Positions 54,117-62,663 of a stretch of 64,000 nucleotides of DNA are shown here, piece by piece. Under the pieces are notes generated by a model. The model saw only the letters and a list, made by a program, of their open reading frames with translations, did not search any database and was not told the DNA's origin. The position numbers and the translations under genes are program-made. Source of the DNA: DATKFM01 sp046154965 (GTDB lineage Bacteria; Pseudomonadota; Alphaproteobacteria; Dongiales; Dongiaceae); NCBI GenBank assembly GCA_046154965.1, contig JBJXDY010000098.1, positions 6,235 through 70,234 of the forward strand, given 5' to 3'. Each line of letters begins with the position of its first letter. Within the stretch, counting starts at the first letter, position 1.

Positions 54117-56300
54117 CTATGACTTCGCGGCGCTGACGCGGCCTTTGACGAGCGCCTCCAGTACGGCCGCCTTGGGGCCGTCGGCAACGATCTTGCCATT
54201 GTCAACAACGAGCAGGCGGTCGACAAGTGCCAGCATCGAATGCCGGTGCGTTACCAGCACAAAAGTCTTGCGCGCCAGGCATTCCGCCATGCGGGACCTG
54301 AATGCGGTCTCCGTGCTGTTGTCCATCGAGCTGGTCGGCTCGTCCATGACAACGATCGGCGGATCCATCAGCAGGGCCCGGGCGATGACGATCGCCTGGC
54401 GCTGGCCGCCCGATAGGAAGCGTCCCGCCTCGCCGACCTGCAGGTCGAAACCCGATGGGTGCGTATTCACGAACTGATCGACGCCTGCGATGCTGGCCGC
54501 CTTCAGAATGGAAGCCTCATCCACATACGGCGCGCCAAGGGTGATGTTGTCCTTGACCGAACCGAAGAACAAACCGCCGTCCTGCAGCACGCAGCCCAAA
54601 TTGTGCCGCAGGTCCGCCGGGTCGATTTGCCGCATGTCGGTGCCGTCAACGAGCACGGCGCCCTCTGTCGGGTCATAGAGGCTAAGGATCATCCGCGCGA
54701 TCGTGGTCTTGCCCGATCCGATACGGCCGATGATGCCCACTTTCTCGCCCGGATTGATCTTGAAGCTGACGCCGTGCAAGGCGGCTACTTTCGAGTTCGG
54801 ATAGGCGAAGGACACATTGCGGAACTCGATCGCGCCCTGCACATCCGGGCGGCGCAGGAATTCCTTGCCTATCGGCCGTTCCGACGGCAGCGCCATCAGG
54901 CGGTTCAAGCCCTTCAGCGAAGTCCAAGATTGATGGAAGCGGACGATCAAGCCGGCAATCTGGCCCAGGGGCGCCATGGCGCGGCTGGTCAGCATGGAAA
55001 CGGCCACCATCGCACCTGTGGTCATCAGGCCATCGCCGGTCCGGTAGACACCCCAGACCACCACACCTATGGAGGCGAGGTTCGCCGCCATCACGGTGAA
55101 GTTCAGCGATATGGACGCCCAGAATTTCGACGACATCGACGAGGAGGCCGCGGCGGCGACAAAGTGATTCCAATCTCGCTGCCGCCTGCCTTCGGCCGAG
55201 GCGACTTTGACTGCATCGAGACCGTTGATCGTTTCGACAAGCATCGCGTGCTTCTGTGCCGCTTCGCGATAGCCCCGCTCGACCGCGGAGCGCATGGGAA
55301 TCTGCGCCAGGATGCTGACGATCACCACGACGGGGACCATGATTGCCGGCACCCACACCACCGGCCCGCCGAGGAAGAAGATCACGAACAGGAAGAGGAA
55401 CAGGAACGGCAAATCCACCAAAGCGGTCAGCGACGCCGAGGTGAAGAAGTCGCGCAGAGTCTCGAACTCGCGGATGTTGTTGGCAAAGGCACCCGACGAC
55501 ATCGGACTGGCCGCCAGCTTGATCGACAGCAGATGCTCGAAAATGCGGGCCGATAGCTTGCGGTCGAGATTCTTGCCCACGCGATCCAGGAAATAGCCGC
55601 GCATTGTTCGAAGCAGGAAATCAAAGACAAAGGTCAAACCGATGCCAACGATAAGAACCGTCAGAGTGTCCAGCGCCTGGTTCGGCACGACACGGTCATA
55701 AACGATCATCGTGAAGATCGGGCTCGCAACGCCGAAGAGATTGATCAGCAGCGCCGCCAGGATGACCTCGAGATAAATGGGCGTGAAGGAAAAGACGCTG
55801 CTCCAGAACCACGACTTCACGCGCGGTGGCGCAAGATCTTCCGACCTGGCATCCAACCTGATTTTCGAGCGGACGACAATGCCGCTCCCACTATAACGCT
55901 GCTGCAGATCCTCCCGGCGCACTTCGTGGCTGCCGTCGATGTTGTCAGGCGTGATGACTTCCGCCCGATCCTGGCCGACAAAGCGCAACAGCACGCAGGC
56001 ACCGCCGTCCTTCAGCAGCAGAACACAGGGCAGTGACAAGCGGTCGATGTCGATGAACTTGCGTTTCTTGATCGACGCCGACAGGCCGATGCGCTCAGCC
56101 GACTGTATGAAGAGGTGCGGTTTGATGTTTCCGACCGCGAGCGGCAGTCCTGCGCGCAACGCCGCGGCCGAGCGCGGCACGCCGTAGTAGCGCGAGAGCG
56201 CGACCAAACATTGCAGCAACGGATCTTCAGCAAGACCGTCGGCCGGCCGTTCCTCGGGAGCGGCACTCTGAGTGGGGAATTGTTCGATGACTGCTTTCAT
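54117..56300 (-). CDS. Type I secretion ABC transporter with C39-like domain (LapB-like)
   Basis: Inner-membrane export ATPase of 727 residues: N-terminal C39-like domain (about 25-150), six membrane helices (about 170-450), and a nucleotide-binding domain with GRIGSGKTTIARM (Walker A), LSGGQRQAI (signature) and PIVVMDEPTSS (Walker B). The C39 domain has Cys in LLQCLVALSRYYG but not the surrounding protease pattern, so it is more like the non-cleaving domain of LapB/HlyB. First gene of the secretion operon; the most likely client is the repeat protein at 62664. Confidence 0.94.
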   Translation of the reverse strand: MKAVIEQFPTQSAAPEERPADGLAEDPLLQCLVALSRYYGVPRSAAALRAGLPLAVGNIKPHLFIQSAERIGLSASIKKRKFIDIDRLSLPCVLLLKDGGACVLLRFVGQDRAEVITPDNIDGSHEVRREDLQQRYSGSGIVVRSKIRLDARSEDLAPPRVKSWFWSSVFSFTPIYLEVILAALLINLFGVASPIFTMIVYDRVVPNQALDTLTVLIVGIGLTFVFDFLLRTMRGYFLDRVGKNLDRKLSARIFEHLLSIKLAASPMSSGAFANNIREFETLRDFFTSASLTALVDLPFLFLFLFVIFFLGGPVVWVPAIMVPVVVIVSILAQIPMRSAVERGYREAAQKHAMLVETINGLDAVKVASAEGRRQRDWNHFVAAAASSSMSSKFWASISLNFTVMAANLASIGVVVWGVYRTGDGLMTTGAMVAVSMLTSRAMAPLGQIAGLIVRFHQSWTSLKGLNRLMALPSERPIGKEFLRRPDVQGAIEFRNVSFAYPNSKVAALHGVSFKINPGEKVGIIGRIGSGKTTIARMILSLYDPTEGAVLVDGTDMRQIDPADLRHNLGCVLQDGGLFFGSVKDNITLGAPYVDEASILKAASIAGVDQFVNTHPSGFDLQVGEAGRFLSGGQRQAIVIARALLMDPPIVVMDEPTSSMDNSTETAFRSRMAECLARKTFVLVTHRHSMLALVDRLLVVDNGKIVADGPKAAVLEALVKGRVSAAKS

Positions 56301-56550
56301 GGGGCGCCGAAATGAAACCTACCGGATTGTTAACGATTTCAGTTATGGAATGGTTAACTTCGCAATTTGGCCGAAGCGTCCGCTGTCACGGCCGTCACAC
56401 ATTCCCTAACTCTTCATCCTGGCCTTCGCCGGGCCGGTCATAGCGCATGCTAGCCAAATGTCTTAGCGAAACATCTGCCCGGACGACAATACATTGAGAT
56501 TGATGAATTATATAATAGTTCCAATCTGCACAACTGGCCCGCGACCGGCG

Positions 56551-57987
56551 TTACCCGCGCCGCAGAGCCCGACCCGGCCGGCAGCCCGTTGACCGGCCGC
56601 CGGACCATACCGGCGTCCCATTGACGAAGACACCCAGAATTCCGGCTGCTGGCTGAATTGGTTCCTCAAAGGTGGCGAGGTCGATAATCACCGCCGGATC
56701 GAAGATCGTCAGATCGGCGAAGTAGCCCGGCCGGATCAGTCCCCGGTCCCGCAGGCCGAACTGCCGTGCCGGCAAGCCAGTCATGCGGCGCACCGCCTCC
56801 TCCAGAGGGAACAGGCCGATATCGCGGCTGTAGTGGCCGAGCACCCGGGCGAAGCTGCCCCACAGCCGCGGGTGGGGATGGCTGTCATGGGGGAGCCCGT
56901 CTGAGCCGATCATGGTGTGGGGATAGGCGAGGATGCGGCGCACATCGCCTTCGTCCATGGAGAAATAGATGGCGCCGGCGGGCTGCAGCCGGTGACAAGC
57001 CTCTTCCAGCGTCACGCCCCAATCCCGCGCCACCTCCGCCACCAGGCGTCCGGCCTGCTCCGGTGCGCTCTTCGACCAGGCGATCATGACCTTTTGCGCC
57101 TCGCCGACCCACTCTGCCTTCAGGATCGTCGACGACGCGGAGTACGGATAGGCGTCAAGGCCGACAGGCTGTTGTGCCAGGGCCATGCCGATCTTGGCGA
57201 GGCTCTCCACCGAGCGCCCGAAATTCGCCTGACCTGCAGTCTTGTGATGGGATATGACGACAGGCACACCGGCGCGGCGGCCGATATCGAAGGTTTCCTC
57301 CAGGCTCTCCAGGACATGGTCGGACTCGTCGCGCATATGGGTGGTGTGAATGGCGCCGGCGGGTTTGAGCAGTTTGGCCAGTTCCACGATTTCGTCGGTT
57401 GGCGCCGATTCCGCCGGTTCATAGCCCAGGCCGGTGGAAAATCCGACGACGCCCGCTTCTAGCGCCTCCCGCAATAGGGTCTGCATCGCCTTGATCTCGG
57501 TTGCGGTCGCCGGACGGTCCAGCCGATCCATCACGCCGACCCGCAATGTCGAATGGCCGACAAGGCAGGCCGCGTTGATCGCCGGCGGCTCCAGATCTAG
57601 AGCGGACATATAGGAGGCAAAGGACTCGAACCGGTACCAGGACTGGTCGCCGAGCAGGTCCAGGGGTGGCGGCGGAGCACCCCTGAGCTTCAGCGGCGCC
57701 AGGCTGATGCCGCAATTGCCGGTTACGACCGTGGTCACGCCCTGGCTCGCCTTCGGCGCCATATCCGGCGCGCTCAGGAGCAATCGGTCATCATGGGTAT
57801 GCACGTCGATGAAACCGGGAGCGATCACATGGCCGCTAATGTCCATGACATCTGCACCCGGGCTCGAACCAATCTCGCCAACCGCGAGAATTCGCTCGCC
57901 TTTGATCGCAACATCCGCGGCCATGGCGGGAGCGCCGGAACCGTCGATGACCTGCCCGCCTCGGAAGATGATCGTGGGAGTTTCCAT
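56551..57987 (-). CDS. N-acyl-D-amino-acid deacylase (D-aminoacylase)
   Basis: Zinc-dependent amidohydrolase of 478 residues. Metal site GFIDVHTHDD near residue 65-75, GNCGISLAP, HTTHMRDE, VVISHHKT and GSDGLPHD all follow the D-aminoacylase/dihydroorotase-like family. Releases D-amino acids from N-acyl or N-formyl conjugates; the exact substrate cannot be read. ATG 57987 is 10 bp after the stop of the N-formylglutamate amidohydrolase gene. Last gene of a five-gene operon. Confidence 0.88.
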   Translation of the reverse strand: METPTIIFRGGQVIDGSGAPAMAADVAIKGERILAVGEIGSSPGADVMDISGHVIAPGFIDVHTHDDRLLLSAPDMAPKASQGVTTVVTGNCGISLAPLKLRGAPPPPLDLLGDQSWYRFESFASYMSALDLEPPAINAACLVGHSTLRVGVMDRLDRPATATEIKAMQTLLREALEAGVVGFSTGLGYEPAESAPTDEIVELAKLLKPAGAIHTTHMRDESDHVLESLEETFDIGRRAGVPVVISHHKTAGQANFGRSVESLAKIGMALAQQPVGLDAYPYSASSTILKAEWVGEAQKVMIAWSKSAPEQAGRLVAEVARDWGVTLEEACHRLQPAGAIYFSMDEGDVRRILAYPHTMIGSDGLPHDSHPHPRLWGSFARVLGHYSRDIGLFPLEEAVRRMTGLPARQFGLRDRGLIRPGYFADLTIFDPAVIIDLATFEEPIQPAAGILGVFVNGTPVWSGGRSTGCRPGRALRRG

Positions 57988-57997
57988 CACCAATTGC

Positions 57998-58792
57998 CTA
58001 CCCGGCCGGTTCGTAAAAGCGCGCTTGAAAAACATCCGATCTTGCAAGCGTTGGCTGGATCGCCGCGAACAGTATGTCCGCCCACTTCTGCGCCGCCACC
58101 TCGGTCCCGATCAAGTCCTGCCGGAACTCCAGTTGCAGATGGGGCCAGCCGCGGCGCATGCCATGGATCGGCAGGCTGCAATCCTCGCCGGTGACCAAGC
58201 CATAAGGCTGATTGTCGCCGACCGTCACACTACCGAGACCCTGCAAGGCTGCCATGACGGGCGCCGCAATCCGGTCGTCGCCCTCCCAGCAGATGCCGAT
58301 CTCCCAGGGCCGGAACTGGCCATTCATGCGATCAGTGCAGCTATGAATCGCCAGCATTGCCGCCACGCCGTGACGGACGCGCATTGTTTCCGCCAGATCC
58401 TCGATCGCCCGGTGATAGGGAACATAGATCGCGTCCAGGCGTGCCTGACGGTCGGCCGCGGACAGCGCCGCATTGCCGGGAATAGCGCTGCCGTCACTCT
58501 CCGGCGGGATCAGCGTCGGATCGCGCAGCAGCCGGTTGCAGTCGATGATAAGCCGCGAGTAGTTGCAGAGCACCGCCGGCGCATCCAACCGCAAGGCCAT
58601 ATGTCGCGTGATATCTGCGGCGCCGATATCCCAGGCGATGTGACGCACCAGATCTTCGCCGGATAGGTCCAACTGCCGCAAGCTTGCCGGGATGAACCGC
58701 CTGGCGTGATCGCAGAGTAGCATGACCGGCGCGCGGCCCTGTCCGTTGAACAGCTCGAACGGCGGCGGGTCCTCCGGGGCGAGCAGCTTCAT
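57998..58792 (-). CDS. N-formylglutamate amidohydrolase family protein
   Basis: FGase-family hydrolase of 264 residues: LLCDHARRFIP (about 25-35), YSRLIIDCNR, AIHSCTDRMNGQFRPWEIGICW and GWPHLQLEFRQDLI. True FGases (HutG) hydrolyse N-formylglutamate in histidine breakdown; this clade is also found outside hut operons and its substrate is open. Six bp after the amidohydrolase gene. Confidence 0.88.
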   Translation of the reverse strand: MKLLAPEDPPPFELFNGQGRAPVMLLCDHARRFIPASLRQLDLSGEDLVRHIAWDIGAADITRHMALRLDAPAVLCNYSRLIIDCNRLLRDPTLIPPESDGSAIPGNAALSAADRQARLDAIYVPYHRAIEDLAETMRVRHGVAAMLAIHSCTDRMNGQFRPWEIGICWEGDDRIAAPVMAALQGLGSVTVGDNQPYGLVTGEDCSLPIHGMRRGWPHLQLEFRQDLIGTEVAAQKWADILFAAIQPTLARSDVFQARFYEPAG

Positions 58793-58798
58793 CGGCGG

Positions 58799-59941
58799 TC
58801 AGCCCAGCGGATAAATGCGGCGCGCATTCTCGCCGGCGATCAGCCCCGCGATGCGATCCGCTTCCCGGGCATTGCAGAAGCCGTCCGAGATCCACTGATC
58901 CATCTGGCGGCGGAGTCCGGTGCGGAACAGCAGCGCCCCGAGATAGTAGAACTCGGCGACCCCGAAGGCGTCGGAGCTGTAGAGCTGCTTGGTGAAGGGC
59001 GCGATCTCCAGCGCCTCGCCGAGAATCCGCCAGGCGGAGGGCCCCGTGTAGTGGAGGATCACGCCCACGTCGAAGTAAACATTGGGGAACACCTCGGCCA
59101 TGTAACCGGCGACGCGGTGGAACGGGAAGCAATGCAACATGGTGACATTGACGCCCATCTCGTTCAGCAACTGCAAGAACGGCATCAGCAGCGACGGATC
59201 GTTCTTGTGGATGATCGCGTCCCGGTCGCCGAATCCAACATGGAATTGGATCGGCATCTTCCTTTGCTTGGCCAGTTCGGCGCCGACCCACAGGCCATGA
59301 CGCAGCAAAGTCGGCTCTTCCATACGGGCGCGGCCGGCCTGGATCTCCGGCAGCCACTTTCCGGCCGCTGCCACGACGTCGTTCTTGCTCGGCGGCACGG
59401 GATCGAAATCGAAGCCGCCGCGATAGGCGATGATCGACTTGAGACCGACGGCCGCCTTGCTGGCAGCCGCCAGGTCGTCGGCAAAGGCGCGCGAATAATC
59501 TGCAGCGCCGACACCGGACCTGCCAACCCGCTCGGCGATCGCCTCGATGCGTACGATTTCACGGGTTTGCACGCCAACGGCCTCAGTCATCTGCGCGGGC
59601 GTCAGGATTTCAGTGGAGCGAAATCCGCTATCGATCAGCAGCATTCCGCAGTTTGCCGCCTGCACAAACCGGCGATTGACCTCGGCAGCACCCAATGCCG
59701 CCCTGCGCTCGACATAGGCGTCGGGATCGGGAAAGGGCTCGAGACCGAGAATCGGTGCGCACTTCGCCCGGATCGACAAGCCGAGCGGCGTGTCGAAATG
59801 GCTGGTCCCCGCCGGCGCATCGGTAAAACTTTCGGAGATCATCAACTCGAACTGCTTGCGCGAAAGGTCGCGCGGCACAAGGCCGTGGCAATGATGATCG
59901 ATCAGCGGCAGATCGGCGGCGATCTCAGTAGGCATTGGCAT
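58799..59941 (-). CDS. Amidohydrolase related to the N-terminal half of FluG
   Basis: Metal-dependent hydrolase (amidohydrolase_2 type) of 380 residues: LIDHHCHGLV at residues 13-22, FHVGFGDRDAIIH, TMLHCFPFHRVAGYMAEVFPNVYFDVG and LYSSDAFG as the likely metal Asp near the end. Its start overlaps the GS-like gene by 17 bp. In fungi, FluG fuses this type of hydrolase to a glutamine-synthetase-like domain; here the two parts are separate but overlapping genes. Confidence 0.8.
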   Translation of the reverse strand: MPMPTEIAADLPLIDHHCHGLVPRDLSRKQFELMISESFTDAPAGTSHFDTPLGLSIRAKCAPILGLEPFPDPDAYVERRAALGAAEVNRRFVQAANCGMLLIDSGFRSTEILTPAQMTEAVGVQTREIVRIEAIAERVGRSGVGAADYSRAFADDLAAASKAAVGLKSIIAYRGGFDFDPVPPSKNDVVAAAGKWLPEIQAGRARMEEPTLLRHGLWVGAELAKQRKMPIQFHVGFGDRDAIIHKNDPSLLMPFLQLLNEMGVNVTMLHCFPFHRVAGYMAEVFPNVYFDVGVILHYTGPSAWRILGEALEIAPFTKQLYSSDAFGVAEFYYLGALLFRTGLRRQMDQWISDGFCNAREADRIAGLIAGENARRIYPLG

Positions 59942-61241
59942 ATCGACTCATGATTTCCTCGGCGGTCGCGTTCTTGAACATATCCACCTCTTTGCGCTTC
60001 ACCGATATGTAGGCCTTCCAAAGATTGCCGGAGAACCAGCTTTTGACCAACTTGTCCCGCTCCAGGGTGTCCAGCGCTTCGCTCAGCGTTCCCGGCAGCG
60101 CTGAGATGCCCATCTTGCGCCGCTTCTCGGCGCCCAGATCGTGCGGATCCTCTATCAAAGGCTCCGGCGTCTGCAGTTTCTCGCGAATACCCTGCAAGCC
60201 TGCGCGCACGAGCAGTCCGAGCACAAGATAGGGGCTCGATGTACTGTCCACGGGCCGATATTCGAGATTGTAAAGGCGTCGCATCCGTGCGGCGTCGCCC
60301 TTCGGAGCCGGGCAGACGCGCAGTGACGCCTCGCGATTGTTGAAACCCAGGCAGGCATAGCCCGAACTCCAATGCTGCGGGCCGAGGCGAAAATAGGATG
60401 GTGGTGTGGGCGCCGAGAAGGCGCAGATCGCCGGTGTATGGCGCACGACGCCGGCGGCAAACTGCCCCGCCTTCTCGCTTAAGCCGCCGGGGCGCGACGG
60501 ATCATAGGTCGCCGGTTTGCCGTCCTTGTTCTGCAGGCTGAAATGAACATGGGCGCCATTGCCTGGCCGTTCGAGGGCAATCTTTGCCGTGAAACTGGCG
60601 CGATAGCCGGCGCGCCGCGCCACCTCGCGGATCACTTCCCTAACGATGACCGTACGGTCCGCGGCGGCAATGCCGATTGCGGGGCTGCAGCTGACTTCGA
60701 ACTGATTGGCGCCATACTCCGGCTCAAAGGTCTCCGGCTTCGTGCCCGCCTGCCTCAACGCCTCGATGCAGCATAGAGCGAAGTCCGGAACGAGCCGGAA
60801 AGCCTCCAGCGAAAACGGCGGCGTCTTCGGCAGGTTGGCGCCCAGCAGGCTGAACTCCAGCTCCGGAGAACTGAAGAAAAGCAGGCCGGTTTCTTTCTCC
60901 AGATCATGCAAGGCCGCGCGACAGAATCCGCGGGTGCAGGAATCCCAGACTGTGCCATCGAGATTGTAACCGTCGCACAGGACGAAGCTGAGCGGCGGAT
61001 AGCCCTTGGCAATCTCCACGCGCACGCGCGTCGCTGGATCGGGCAGCATCTGGGCTTCCATCAACGCGCCCCAGGGATTGTCGGCAATTTCCTCGAACGG
61101 TGTCAGGGCGTGACCGGCCATGGCCCAGTTGATGCCGAGCTTCCTGCGTTCGGCATAGGCGGCCAAAGGAATGCCACGCCCCCGGGTAATCCCCACGAGA
61201 TCGTTCCATGCCAGCAGGATCAGCTCTTCGCGAGCGGCCAT
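59925..61241 (-). CDS. Glutamine-synthetase-like ligase (FluG-C/PuuA type)
   Basis: ATP-dependent ligase of the GS superfamily, 438 residues. Catalytic-site blocks SSPELEFSLL, EPEYGANQFEVS, GNGAHVHFSLQ and FNNREASLRV are present, so it is probably active. Family members outside primary GS commonly join glutamate to amines (for example gamma-glutamylputrescine synthetase). Subtype and amine unknown. GGGGAGAGG is ideally placed before ATG 61241. Downstream amidohydrolase gene overlaps by 17 bp, so their products are likely made together. Confidence 0.86.
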   Translation of the reverse strand: MAAREELILLAWNDLVGITRGRGIPLAAYAERRKLGINWAMAGHALTPFEEIADNPWGALMEAQMLPDPATRVRVEIAKGYPPLSFVLCDGYNLDGTVWDSCTRGFCRAALHDLEKETGLLFFSSPELEFSLLGANLPKTPPFSLEAFRLVPDFALCCIEALRQAGTKPETFEPEYGANQFEVSCSPAIGIAAADRTVIVREVIREVARRAGYRASFTAKIALERPGNGAHVHFSLQNKDGKPATYDPSRPGGLSEKAGQFAAGVVRHTPAICAFSAPTPPSYFRLGPQHWSSGYACLGFNNREASLRVCPAPKGDAARMRRLYNLEYRPVDSTSSPYLVLGLLVRAGLQGIREKLQTPEPLIEDPHDLGAEKRRKMGISALPGTLSEALDTLERDKLVKSWFSGNLWKAYISVKRKEVDMFKNATAEEIMSRYANAY

Positions 61242-61271
61242 CGGCCTCTCCCCATGACTCTATGGCGTCTT

Positions 61272-62195
61272 CTACAGGCGAACCGCCGCCGGCAAATCCT
61301 GCAGCCTGCGTTCGATAGTGACTTGCGGCGGCAAACTCGGCTGCGCACCCGCCACTTCGCAAGCCAAGGCCCCCGCCACGCTGCCATAGCGCAGGGCCGC
61401 GGCCATATCCTGCCCGCGATCTACCGCTGCCGCGAAGGCGCCGACAAAGGCGTCGCCGGCGCCCGTTGTGTCGATGGGATTGACCGGCAGCGTGCCGATG
61501 GCCCAACCCGGTCCGCCGGGTGGGAAAGCCCGGGCTCCCTGGTCGCCGAGCGTAACGATGACGGTTGCGTTTCCACTTCTGGCGATCGCCTGGGCGGCCG
61601 AGGCGGCGTCAACAGCCGCATGACCCTGCGCCCGCGCCACATGAATGGCCTCTGTTTCATTGACCACGAGCCAGTCCAGTTCCGCCAGGACATCGGCAGG
61701 AACCGGCGCGGCCGGCGCGCAATTGAGGAGTGTCCGCGCGCCGGACTGACGGGCGCGTTTCACCAGCTTCCAGTTCTCGGCGAAGGGAACCTCCATCTGC
61801 AGGACGATCATCGTGCCCGGCCCAAGCCAGCTGTCCGCAACGTCTGACTGCCGCGCGTCCTGATTGGCGCCGGAGGCAACGATGATGAGGTTGGCCCCCT
61901 TTCCGTCCACGGCGATGAAAGCGGCGCCGGTCGGAGCTTGGCTCTTGCGCAACTGTTTCAGATCGACCGCGGCCTCGCGGAGCGATGCCAAGGCCACCTC
62001 GGCAAAGCCATCGCCGCCGACGGCGCCAGCCATATGGACTTCGGCGCCCGCCCGGCGTGCGGCCAGCGCCTGATTGGCTCCCTTGCCGCCGGGCACAACC
62101 CGATAGCCCGGGCCAAGCACCGTCTCGCCGGGCCGCGGCAGCTCCTTCACCGGCACGACAAGATCGACATTGATTGAACCGAAGACGACGATCAC
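61272..62195 (-). CDS. rbsK: Ribokinase-like sugar kinase
   Basis: PfkB-family kinase of 307 residues from a GTG start (MIVVFGSINVDLVV). Motifs: GGKGANQALAARRAGA near residue 40-55 and the anion-hole NPIDTTGAGDAFVGAF near 240-255. Ribokinase is the best match, though related kinases of other carbohydrates cannot be excluded. First gene of the five-gene operon. The upstream TTG extension to 62261 is disfavoured because homologous sequence begins at the GTG. Confidence 0.82.
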   Translation of the reverse strand: MIVVFGSINVDLVVPVKELPRPGETVLGPGYRVVPGGKGANQALAARRAGAEVHMAGAVGGDGFAEVALASLREAAVDLKQLRKSQAPTGAAFIAVDGKGANLIIVASGANQDARQSDVADSWLGPGTMIVLQMEVPFAENWKLVKRARQSGARTLLNCAPAAPVPADVLAELDWLVVNETEAIHVARAQGHAAVDAASAAQAIARSGNATVIVTLGDQGARAFPPGGPGWAIGTLPVNPIDTTGAGDAFVGAFAAAVDRGQDMAAALRYGSVAGALACEVAGAQPSLPPQVTIERRLQDLPAAVRL

Positions 62196-62315
62196 GGAAC
62201 GAGGGTTCCCCAAGAAACGGCAGGCCGGCGGATGATGTGCAATAACCAGCACAGACTTCAAACCTGCCCCGGCAGGGGGGATTCGCCAAGTGCGATAGCC
62301 AGTCTATGGGTAAAA

Positions 62316-62335
62316 CGGTCCGCGATCTCGGACCG
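62316..62335. repeat. Inverted repeat between divergent operons
   Basis: CGGTCCG-CGATCT-CGGACCG: 7-bp arms, 6-nt spacer, 121 bp before the ribokinase start. Candidate operator or hairpin. Confidence 0.45.
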
Positions 62336-62450
62336 CCGGCATGGCCTCCTGGACACCGGCCGTTTCGATAGATTGTCTGCTGTATTCTCTACATTTGTGA
62401 CACAAAGCGGGCGAAATCTTATCGTCCGCAATCTTTGCTAAACATAATTT

Positions 62451-62479
62451 ATGACATTAAATATATTGTTTAGTATATT
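62451..62479 (+). promoter_or_regulatory. Candidate promoter of the adhesin gene
   Basis: ATGACA (62451-62456), 17-bp spacer, TATATT (62474-62479) in an AT-rich stretch. It predicts a 5' leader of about 180 nt. Confidence 0.45.
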
Positions 62480-62566
62480 GATATAATTGCGTATTGTACG
62501 ATAGACCGCGCCGTCTGCGCGTAGTGAAATTCCAGAAAGGTTGACGCGTTTTTTGCCAATTGGCCC

Positions 62567-62583
62567 CGTTTCTTAACGAAACG
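62567..62583. promoter_or_regulatory. Inverted repeat in the adhesin leader, overlapping a CtrA-like box
   Basis: CGTTTC-TTAAC-GAAACG (6-bp arms). It overlaps TTAA-N7-TTTA (62573-62587), one mismatch from the CtrA box TTAA-N7-TTAA. Function is conjecture. Confidence 0.35.
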
Positions 62584-62663
62584 TTTAGGGGTTCCGTGGC
62601 TTGTTGTAAGCGCAGGGTTAGGCCCGCGTTAACCGTCAGCGATAGAGGACGGAGTCTAAAGTC

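Larger units (their letters stand above)
62196..62663. other. Divergent intergenic region between the ribokinase operon and the adhesin gene
   Basis: Contains a perfect hairpin (62316-62335), an AT-rich block (about 62435-62515), a promoter candidate for the adhesin (62451-62479) and another inverted repeat (62567-62583). No protein-coding frame with a ribosome-binding site was found. Confidence 0.6.
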
